Shown in pieces: positions 55,298 through 64,000 of a DNA stretch of 64,000 bases. A model generated the notes under the pieces. The model was not told the DNA's origin, searched no databases, and saw only the letters and a list, made by a program, of their open reading frames with translations. The translations under genes were made by a program, and so were the position numbers. The stretch comes from Dichetophora obliterata (taxonomy: Eukaryota > Arthropoda > Insecta > Diptera > Sciomyzidae), in NCBI GenBank assembly GCA_963920525.1, contig OY986437.1, positions 111,468,715 through 111,532,714 of the forward strand, in the 5' to 3' direction. The number at the start of each line of letters is the position of its first letter. Within the stretch, counting starts at the first letter, position 1.

Positions 55298-56267
55298 TTA
55301 AATTCAATGTTTGCGATATTGAAAACTTAAATAGTAAGAAAACTTAACACAAATAAAACAGTGTTATTTTAACTTAAGTTTTTAATTTATTTTGTTCCTT
55401 TTTGTTTTTTCCTATTAAGATAATAATGTAATTTAGTAATTAAAAAAGAAATTTAATATATCGTCCTTTCCTTGTCTCAGAAATTCCTTTATCATCTTTA
55501 GCCAATGTCTTCCATTTTTACTAAAACAAAAAAAAATTATGAAACATTTACGAAAAAGAAAAACTACATTTGTGAAACAGCTCCGACGATTTGATCATTA
55601 TGGTAAATGAATTTATGCATAAATTGCTTAAATAAGTAAAATTAAAGAGTTTCTCTTAGATAATATCATCAAATAATAAGTTTTAATTTTTTTGGTCACG
55701 GTAGACTTTTCTGTGGAAATGCCCATATTAATTTTTTTTATCTCTTTTATATATTTATTTATTACGATATTAATATTGAATAGAATTAATGATTAATCTA
55801 ATATTTATAAATATTGTATTATTATATTTATTTCTATTTTTATATCTCTTTAAACCCCTACAATTTTTTGTCTTCATCTTCTTGAAAATTGATTTGAGCG
55901 TCTGCAGTAAGAAAAAGGTAAAAATGTTGATTAACCTCAGTAAAAAATAATTTCAGTTGACAAAAGTGTAAATTCACATATTTGATAGACTGCTAAGTTT
56001 TATCTATTTTTCGCTAGGGTACAGAAAATTCTAAAGTCACTGGTCGATTTTTCGACCACTGGATAGAAATGGTTTAGCATAACGTCGCCACAAGGCATAG
56101 CACATGCCATCATATACATCAGGATCGAGCAAAATTACGAAGAGCACGACGAGACAAGTGCCTATCAATCTTGTACAATTTTGCTTGATCACGAATGCTG
56201 TAATTCGCCCCCAGGGCATCAAAACATCTAGTAGAGACCGCATATGCCATAGCATGTCTTATGTGAC
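55298..56267. other. No gene recognised
   Basis: Very AT-rich to 56030. The segment 56070-56130 (CACAAGGCATAGCACATGCC, then ATCATATA) recurs inverted at about 57788-57830, so the pair brackets the MITE cluster. The minus-strand frame at 56037-56255 is not recognised. Confidence 0.4.
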
Positions 56268-56396
56268 TGTGCGTTTAGACCGCCTGAACGAACGAAAGAA
56301 ACCTCGTTCGTTCGCTCGGTTTAAACACTTTGCCCGAACGAACAGTGTTCGCTATAAATTTATCGCGAACGCTGTTTGCCCGGTGTAAACAGTAAA
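56268..56396. mobile_element. MITE, GAACGAAC group
   Basis: GACTGTGCGTTTAGACCGCC opens and GGTGTAAACAGTAAA closes. The interior has GAACGAACG, CGTTCGTTCG and TATAAATTTATCGCGAAC. A further partial unit (GAACGAACGAAGATTCCTTC, then GTTCG) follows to about 56430. Confidence 0.55.
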
Positions 56397-57275
56397 TTAG
56401 GGCGAACGAACGAAGATTCCTTCGTTCGCTCTGATCGAACAAGCTTCGATCTTTTTGGGCGAATCCGGTGTTGCCCTGTGTTTAAAAACAGAAAAGTAGC
56501 AAAGAGGAGTAGCTTTATAGAATAATTTATGAAAAGTACTAAAATATGTAGTAATTTAGTTTTATGTTTTTTAAAGTGTTCTGTTAAATTTCGCTGCAAT
56601 ATGATTGTGTTGTGTAAAGGGCCAATTAAAGTTTTTTAAGCGAAAAACCCTATATTTGAAGTTTAATTTTAAAGCGACTGTTTATTTGAGGTAATTTTTT
56701 TTAATAATAACTATATAACTTTTAATGCAAATTTTTAAGTTTATGGATAGCAAATATTATTTAATATAGCAGGAATCCACAAAAGAGCTTGTTCAAATAA
56801 AATAAAAAATATTTTATGTTCTGCTGAAACTTTTTGAGTTTTTGATCGAAGATTTTAGAAAAATGTGGATATTAATTAAAATGATAGTTGAAAATCGATT
56901 TGTGACTAAAAGCGATTCCTTAAAAATATAACATTAAAAGTATTTCTCTAAAATAAAAATCGGACGACTAAAAGTACCAGTTGTATTTGATTAACAAGTG
57001 CATACAATTTTTAGCAATTTTTATTTAATTGACTTAAAATTTACGAAATTTATTGACAAACGAAAAATGTGAGAACATTTAATTTTTGTTCGTTGAAAAA
57101 CTTAAATGGGCCCTTAAGTTAAACACACGTCTTTTTTATAATAACTAATACGAGTAATGTATTGTTATGGAGTGGCAAACCATTTGTTGTTGAGAAACGG
57201 AGTATAAGTTTTAGTACTAATATAAAAATAAGGAGTAATCAACCCTTCATTTATTGATGTTCGGCCAAATGCACC

Positions 57276-57432
57276 GCCTGCTGTTTACACCGCCTGAACG
57301 TACAAGATGGCGGCCAATGTTTGTTCGCGATTGATGTTCGTGCGGTCTACACAGTACTCCGAACGAAGAATTTATTGCAATAAATTGTTCGCGATAAATT
57401 TTTCGTTCGCTCAGGTGGTCTAAACCCACAGT
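57276..57432. mobile_element. MITE, GAACGAAC group, third copy
   Basis: CTGTTTACACCGCCTGAACG opens and CAGGTGGTCTAAACCCACAG closes, with GTTCGCGATAAATTTTTCGT inside. It has the same layout as the 56268 copy. The 57.27-kb and 55.15-kb copies share ACAAGATGGCG-type blocks. Confidence 0.6.
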
Positions 57433-57571
57433 GATAAATGTCATGATTTACTTCATGGCATCTATTTAATAACACGAACTGTACTGCATATCTGAATTTT
57501 AATAGAATTGAAATATTTTAACTGACATGCAAAAAAAAAATTATGCCCACCAAACAAATATGATGTATATA

Positions 57572-57788
57572 ATGGGGTGGGGGGACATAATGTTCGTGGA
57601 AGTTATATCTTATTCGGGATGGACGTTATGGCCGTAAATGATTTGCCATAATTTGAATTTTAAAAACATCATTCCGTACAAAGCCAAATCATTAAGAAAA
57701 AGGAAATGGAGCTTGGAGCGGACATAATGTCAATGGATCTTCTGTCCGTTTTTTTTTTTGACATTATGGCCGTGGACATCATGTCCCC
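57572..57788. mobile_element. About 217-bp GGTGGGGGGACAT MITE
   Basis: GGGTGGGGGGACATAATG opens and CATCATGTCCCCCCACC closes. ATATAATG and ATATGATG flank it, an 8-bp duplication with one mismatch, which would suggest hAT. The interior repeats GGCCGTNNA and GACATTATG words in both orientations. Confidence 0.6.
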
Positions 57789-58130
57789 CCACCATATGAT
57801 GGCATGTACTATGCCTCGTGAAGACGTTACTTAGCGCATGAAGAAAAAAAAATCTCATATAAAATTAGAATATCCATATCCCACGGTAATAATAAAAATC
57901 TATCGATTCTGGTATTCGATAAAATGCCATTCCACAATGGCAGGCATCAATAGCTGTTGCTCGGATACGAGTTTTGTAGATCTCAACTTTGAGCTATGTC
58001 GATGTTTAAGTAAACAAAATATTAAATCAGCTGATGGATACCATTCCGATAATCTGAATTGTTGACGTTGATCTTTATTGAGTTGGATATTCACACAATT
58101 TCACAGTTGAAATTAAAATTCTGGATTAAT
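57789..58130. promoter_or_regulatory. Cog6 upstream region and 5' UTR
   Basis: About 340 bp lie between the last MITE and the Cog6 start codon. I see no clear TATA box. The first ATG of the long coding frame is at 58131. Short upstream frames exist but are not conserved-looking. Confidence 0.35.
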
Positions 58131-60265
58131 ATGATATCAACAGGCGTTACTACAAGCGAAGAGGATCGCATACAGAAGCGAGTAAATAAAATACTCGAAA
58201 CGCGGCTTGACACGGACAAGGTGATAAATACTGCAAATCATGCAAACATATAAAATACTTAAAATAAATTACAATTACGCAGGACACCCTTGAGGCACTT
58301 ACAGATTTGTCACATTTCTTTACGGAGAACACGCTCCAGAATCGTCGGAATTTGCGCAGTCAAATTGAACGACGCTCTGTTGGCATAAATGAGGACTTTC
58401 TGAAGGCTTTTCGCGAGGTAAAGTTATCGTTGGACGCTGTTTGTAATGATATTGATAACATAGCCAAGTCAGTAGAAACTATGAAGGCAGACTTGGAATC
58501 CTCGAAGGCGCTAACGCACGACCTTATTGCGCAGACCAACACATTGCAAACCGAGCGACAACACCTCCAAATGCATCAGCAAATTGCTGAGGCATTCTTA
58601 AATCGTTTTCAACTAAGCGTGCCGGAGCATCAGCTGCTCTATGGGACTACCAAGGATGCTCCTATTGTGTCTGAATTCTTTACTGTCTTGGATCGCGTGC
58701 AGGCCATACATTCAGATTGTCGCGTACTAATGCAGTGTGGCTATCAGACAGCAGCTCTAGACATAATGGAAGAAATGACATTGCATCAAGAAGGTGCGTT
58801 AGAGCGACTCTATCGCTGGACACAAAATCATTGCCGAAGTTTGGATAACAACGAAATTGGCGCTCTAGTGGTGGAGGCTATGAGTCGGCTACAGGATCGG
58901 CCAGTTTTATTCAAGTGAGACTGAGTTTTTTGGATATTTAATTGAAAATTTGCTTATTTTTGCCCATTAACCTAGATATGTTATTGATGAATACGCTATT
59001 GCGCGTCGCGCTGTACTTGTTCGCATGTTTATTGAAGCTTTGACCGAAGGTGGCCCTGGCGGTAATCCAAAACCTATAGAAATGCATGCTCACGATCCAA
59101 AGCGTTATATAGGAGACATGTTTGCCTGGCTGCACCAAGCTATACCAAGTGAAAAGGAAAATTTAACCATGTTGGTTAAGAAATGTGATAAAAATGGTAA
59201 GAAAGACATAAGTTAATACAGCGACTCTACCCCACCCGTAATTTTATGTTTTCTTTGCAGATATATCAGAACAAATACAAACTGCTTTGGCCTACATAGC
59301 CGATGGCGTCTGCCACCCGCTCAAGGTGCGCGTGGACACTATACTTACTTCAGAGCAAGACACAATTGTACTCTTTGCTTTGTCTAACTTGCTGCGCTTT
59401 TATCAGCAAATCATAAGACAGGTATTAAATTCGAGATAAATAATTTTAACACTATTTTATTTTCTAAATTTTTCTGTCACAGGCCGTCAAGGGCGGCTCT
59501 CTCGAACAATGCTTGATAGATCTGCAAAAGTCAAGCGAAGAAATCTATCTGAATTCGCTGGCCAGGCAAGTGCGTACCGTGCTACAACGTCCATCAGGCG
59601 CCAGTATTGGCCTAGAACCACCACAGCGCGATCTCTTGCCTCCCTCCAGTGCTGGGCGTCTGCTCAACATGCTGAAGGAAATACTTTCGGTGGCCACTAT
59701 GGTTGATGGACGCCAATCGGACATTACAAAAATTGTCTCGTGCGTCATTGATCCTCTATTGCAGTCGGTACAAGAGTCTGCATCTCACTTGCCCACCGTG
59801 GACATGGCTGTCTATCTGCTCAATTGTTTGTATCATATGCAGAGCACATTGGCTGTCTACGAGTACATGGATGAGCGCGTTGAACGTTTGCAGGCACAGT
59901 CGGAAGCTCAAATTGATACTCTAACCTCAGAGCAGGCTTCCTCATTAGTAGCCAATCTTAACCTGGGTCCCATCTATACAATTCTGCAGAATAATCAAAC
60001 CAAAATTGAGGCGAATTTGTTGAAAATCTTTATGAGCAAAATGGATGCATTTCTGGAGATGCCGGAAATCCTGCTGTTGCCACAAATTCAACTGCTCATG
60101 AGCAGCACACATCGAGCATCAGTGCAAAAGCGTTCCTTCAATGTTATTGTGGCGATTTACAAGCAAATCTACGAGCGTGTACATGATCCTGCCAATGGCT
60201 TCGAACAGCCAGAGACAATTTTTGCCAAGAATCCGGACCAAGTGGCCAAGATCCTGGCAGTGTAA
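58131..60265 (+). CDS. Cog6: Conserved oligomeric Golgi complex subunit 6
   Basis: Five exons: 58131-58220, 58283-58914, 58976-59196, 59261-59421 and 59483-60265. The introns are 61-64 bp with GT/AG ends, and the joined frame closes exactly to 628 residues; the human protein has about 657. The N-terminus [18 protein letters not shown] leads into a long coiled-coil helical region ([40 protein letters not shown]). Then come the family blocks [51 protein letters not shown] and [19 protein letters not shown]. The C-terminal half has [25 protein letters not shown]-like [12 protein letters not shown] and [16 protein letters not shown]. Cog6 belongs to lobe B of the COG complex, which tethers recycling vesicles at the Golgi. 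No TE interrupts the gene. The start is the first ATG in frame and fits the family's short N-terminus. Confidence 0.95.
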
Positions 60266-60297
60266 TATTTTGCTTTTTCTATTTTATAGTTCTATTT

Positions 60298-60303
60298 AAT
60301 AAA
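60298..60303 (+). terminator. Cog6 polyadenylation signal
   Basis: AATAAA lies 33 bp after the Cog6 stop codon, a close but normal distance for compact fly 3' UTRs. Later AATAAA words exist, so a longer transcript is possible. Confidence 0.6.
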
Positions 60304-61987
60304 CATTTATAGCTTTTATGTAAACTAACGATGCTAGCGTAGCCAAGACACACATACGCTCTGTTTATCACTGTTTAAGCATTCCGTTTTGCTCTGATTT
60401 AATTCATTCTAATCGTGTCGGCAAATGTTTTATCACAACACAATAGAAGAATCAAAATAAAGACGAAACAAATTCAACAACTACTCGTTGACGACTCCAA
60501 AATTAACACAGAAGAATTCAAAGTTCTTTTTTAAATTCTTGTGAGCACACGTTGCTGCATGCTATGAACTCTCGACAGTTTCTCATAGCTTGCGGGGCAC
60601 AGCCTAACCGCCCACTACGTATAAATTCAAATTCTTGTGATTCTTTGCGGCAAATGCGACAAAATAAGAAAATTAAATAAATAAATAAAAATTGGACTGT
60701 GACTTACGACTTAATTAGTGATAATCGAGTGTAACGCGCTCGTTCACAACAAAAGAGTAAACAAAAAAAATTTAAGGCGCAATGCTTATCAATTTTCGAA
60801 ACGAATAGAGAACGAAAAGACCTCTTAAAAAATTAAACAATTTGAAATTAAAAAAATCAAGTGGGACAAAAATTAAATTATTCTAAATGAATTAATTTAG
60901 TAAAGCGTGTTAAAAGTGAGGTGAAAAAATAATGAATAATAGCTTTGAGCTCAAATGAGATATTATTTTTATTTTGCGAACTAAGTTACAAATATTTTAA
61001 AGTAAAAATATTGTTGTTATTGCTGACGTCTCGGTGTCTTTAATTTAATTTATCAAAAGAATTTTTTCAACAAGCGACAATGATTGTTTAATGAGCTAAA
61101 CACAACAAAGCAAAACAATTTTTTTTAAAAAAATACAAATGCTAAAAATAAGCTATTCCATATAAATAGCTAAGATAATATAGTATTAATTAAGTGCTGA
61201 GTGGAAAATTAATTTCAACGTTTTTATCAATGGTAAGTGACTTATTTTGTAAACACTATTCTCTCAAACGAAACAAAAGCAAGAGCGCCAATGTATTCAA
61301 TCTAAAGGATTATTTGAATTAAATAATATTTTGTAATCTATTTTATCTTTTAATCGATGCAACTAGTGTCGATTTTTCGCAATTTTTTGTCGTGTACAAT
61401 GTTAAATTGGCCTAATTTTCAATAGCATTGGTGGTGAGAGATCAATTCGGACCGCTATTATGCTATTTAAAATGAGAATAGTAAAAATTGTAATATCGAC
61501 CCTTTTGCGCGAAATTATCGTATGTCCCAAAAACCAGGAGAGTGTTTTTTCGACTTTACTGTTATTTAGCTTGCAATATCAAAACCAAACACATGTGCTT
61601 AGATAATTAACTAATACATATAACAACTCAAATTTTTCTTGTGGAAAAATTTACATTTTCCGTAAAAAAACATTTGTTGGCACATACGATAATTTCGCAC
61701 ACAACGTTTCGTAAGTGTGCTTGTAAAAAATGACACATTGGCGATAGTATTACCAAAAGTTTAAATTTAAATAAATTAAAACAAAACTATTTGTGATCTT
61801 TAAATCTTTGTGAAATTATGTGAAAAAATCAAGGTTTATTAGAATTTTTTTATTATTTTAAGTGGTATAAAATAGCATTAAACAAAAGTAAAACTTAACA
61901 AAAAAATTTTTTAAATTTAAAAAATAAGTAAATATAAGTAATTTAATCTTCGCCATCGCTTTCATTTAACGAATTTTTTACTCTTAA
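60304..61987. other. No gene seen
   Basis: AT-rich intergenic DNA after Cog6. No coding sequence, terminal repeat or tandem array was recognised. Confidence 0.45.
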
Positions 61988-62666
61988 GGGACATTTTACC
62001 TAATTTTGTTGAAATATAAGGATTTTTTAATGTAAGGATTGTGAAAAAACGGTATGTATATTTGAGTTAATACTTTTTATTGTTTTACATAAGTATTAAT
62101 ATTAAAAAAAAAATCATGACATCACATCCGAGTCACGCGTTTTTCTGTAAACAGGTTTTTTAAAACTGGTGTGCAAGATTGCGTAATATCTGTTATAATG
62201 ATTTACTTCAAAATTGATGAGTAATTAAAAAAATTAATTTTTGAGTGTCTGCCATTGAGTTTTTTTAAAGTTCTTAAAAAAATTTGTAAAGCTACCTTTG
62301 GCCTAAAATGTTAGGCCTTTTTTTTTGAATTTTAACTTTGCGTAGCCACGATTTTGTTTCTAATTAATTTTTTTTTTAAACTTTTATTCAGCACCTCACA
62401 TTACGTTTAAAACTCTTGTAAAATTTTTTTATTTTTTTTGTTTCAGATAAGCCAAACTCGAGATATCCTGCACACCGTTTTTTCTATTTTTTACTGCTTC
62501 ATTTACGCACGTGCGACGCGAAAGTGACGGCACGAAAAATTTTTTTGTTAATTTTAATACTTATGTAAAACAATAAAAAATATTTTCTCAAATATCTCTA
62601 ACCGTTTTTTCACAATCATTACTTAAAAAACTCCTAAAATTTCAACAAAATTAGGTAAAATGTCCC
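61988..62666. mobile_element. 679-bp TTAA-flanked MITE (piggyBac-like)
   Basis: GGGACATTTTACCTAATTTT (then GTTGAAAT) opens and its inverted copy closes. TTAA is present on both sides (61984-61987 and 62667-62670), the target duplication of piggyBac elements. The inverted similarity extends about 170 bp inwards (for example GATTGTGAAAAAACGGT, TTTTTATTGTTTTACATAAG in both arms). No transposase is present. Confidence 0.7.
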
Positions 62667-62670
62667 TTAA

Positions 62671-63722
62671 GGAGTTTTTTAAATTTATTTGATGTTGCTT
62701 ACGGTACAAAATTTCTAGCATAAAAGTAAAATTAAATTTGTTCATAGTCAGAGCTGTAAAAAATTGGTATCATTTGGAGCCGCCTTTTTTTAAATCGCAA
62801 TTTTTGATTGCAGTATTTATTTATTTTCGCCAATAAGACTTACAAAACTAAGTCACTAATAATTTTGAATGATTTTGATTTGGAAATGATTTTGTGCAAT
62901 CATGACTTGATTTCATTGTCACTACTCAAAATCAATTGTGATTTGAATTTGAATGCATTTAAGAAACACAAAGTTTAAAATTTGTATGAAATATACTTAG
63001 GCAAAATTTGGTGGTGATTCTGAATCCGGCTTCCGTTTCATTCCACCACGCCCAGTTTTACAGATATTCATCTGAAAAATGCAAAACAAAAACAACGCGT
63101 CTTAAAAAATAAAGAACCATTTTTTCTTTTGTTTTTGTTAATGGGAGCTACGAAATATTTTTTTGTTTACGTATCAATAATAACACTAGTTTACAAAATT
63201 CAGATAAATCTCTGTGACCAAGACTTCTTTATAAAATTCGTATACGGTATGGTCCCCAGATCTAAAATAAAAAAATATCTATGGATAGGTTTCTGAGATA
63301 TCGACCAAAGAATTTTTTCGCTTTTTTCGAAAAAGGTGACCTGTCAGTATTCGTAATAAATTCTGTTTGGATTGACGGATTTGACCGAAATTACATTTTT
63401 ATGAAAGACAATTAAGTTTGCAATAACTTTTTTACATATTGACCTCATCTGAAGAATATCTATGAAGATATGAATATTTACAAAATTTATTTTTTTTATC
63501 GTGAAAATATGTGTTCAAATATTCATTTAATCACCTGGAAAGTAAAGAATTTGACAACTGACCACGACATTTTTCTTTGTATAGCATAGACTTTCGCAAA
63601 AATTTTAAGCCAAAAATAAACAAAATCCATGGACTAGTAAAAAAGTAACAGACGTTAAAGTGAGATCACCTATTTTGAACTTTTTTCGAATTTTTCAAAA
63701 CTGCATTTTATCATCTTTATTT
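62671..63722. other. No gene seen
   Basis: Unassigned AT-rich DNA with no recognisable repeat ends. Confidence 0.45.
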
Positions 63723-63964
63723 TTAAAAATGGCTTAGAGTTTTACTATTTTCCTTGTTGTCATCCTTCTGAAATTCTCTTATAAGAAACCAGTTGTAGTC
63801 TCCCATCATTGCTTCATCCTAATATCCTTGGCATCTTTTTTCAATATTTTTTATTTGTTGATGGAATCTTTCATCATGTTCATCACTTACAAGTCCAAGG
63901 TTTGGTGGAAAGAAGTCCAAGTGAGAGTGAAGATAATGAATTTTTAGGGACATTTTAACTCCTG
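63723..63964 (-). pseudogene. Fragment of a widespread uncharacterised insect protein
   Basis: The minus strand reads MSLKIHYLHSHLDFFPPNLG, then LVSDEHDERFHQQIKNIEK and RCQGY, a TAG stop, then DEAMMGDYNWFLIRE. I recall close matches to a protein sold as 'uncharacterized' in many insect and cnidarian genomes (pattern MSLKIHFLhSHLdFFPeNLG..SDEHGERFHQ.I..mEkRYQG.W...Ml.DYCW), often in repeat contexts. The TAG replaces the expected tryptophan codon. TTCCTTACAG just before it (63974-63965) looks like a splice acceptor, so an earlier exon may lie beyond the window. Its function is unknown to me. Confidence 0.55.
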
Positions 63965-64000
63965 TAAGGAAAAATTTAAAAGATTGTTGCATAAAAATAA

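Noticed and set aside
56037..56255. Minus-strand frame with LDPDVYDGMCYALWRRYAKPF as a conserved protein
   Set aside because: Its end recurs inverted at 57.79 kb with a stop, and neither copy matches a family I can name.

Overview
The window reads as a stretch of eukaryotic nuclear DNA from an AT-rich, transposon-dense insect, most likely a higher fly. The reasons are two conserved animal genes with introns of about 50-65 bp, a dense load of nested mariner, pogo, hAT, PIF/Harbinger and LINE elements, and no bacterial-type gene packing. A degraded repeat near 8.4 kb recalls repeats I associate with tephritid fruit flies, but that placement is a guess.

Only two host genes are clear. SAP30BP (HCNGP family) lies on the minus strand at 46.6-47.6 kb. 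Cog6, a Golgi tethering-complex subunit, lies on the plus strand at 58.1-60.3 kb in five exons whose frames close exactly to 628 codons. Almost everything else is mobile DNA.

Layout. 1-3.3 kb: AT-rich DNA with a hAT transposase remnant. 3.3-7.4 kb: a Russian-doll nest, with a TA-flanked outer element holding a mariner, holding a TTA-flanked element, holding a dead pogo/Tigger element. 7.5-10.6 kb: a Tc1 scrap, a SINE-like repeat and blank DNA. 10.6-12.6 kb: a decayed LINE. 13.1-21.0 kb: a long inverted-repeat (foldback) element split by a LINE, which is itself split by a second, nearly complete LINE. 21.2-23.6 kb: another LINE on the minus strand. 26.0-30.0 kb: MITEs and short arrays. 31.06-34.35 kb: a structurally complete PIF/Harbinger transposon with both of its genes in convergent orientation, sitting inside another element. 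36-39 kb: hAT-type MITE and blank DNA. 39.3-47.1 kb: a head-to-tail duplication of 3,918 bp that copies the 3' part of SAP30BP. 47.8-57.8 kb: a second copy of the Harbinger-derived family split by a 1.15-kb foldback, then a run of MITEs. 58.1-60.3 kb: Cog6. 60.3-64 kb: blank DNA, a TTAA-flanked MITE and a conserved gene fragment cut by the window edge.

The two items I rate highest are the apparently exact tandem duplication, whose breakpoints fall in a hAT-like inverted repeat and in SAP30BP exon 2 and which creates a chimeric reading frame, and the Harbinger element, whose two multi-exon genes both close in frame between near-perfect terminal repeats and a TAA target duplication. All calls come from reading the sequence; no searches were run.
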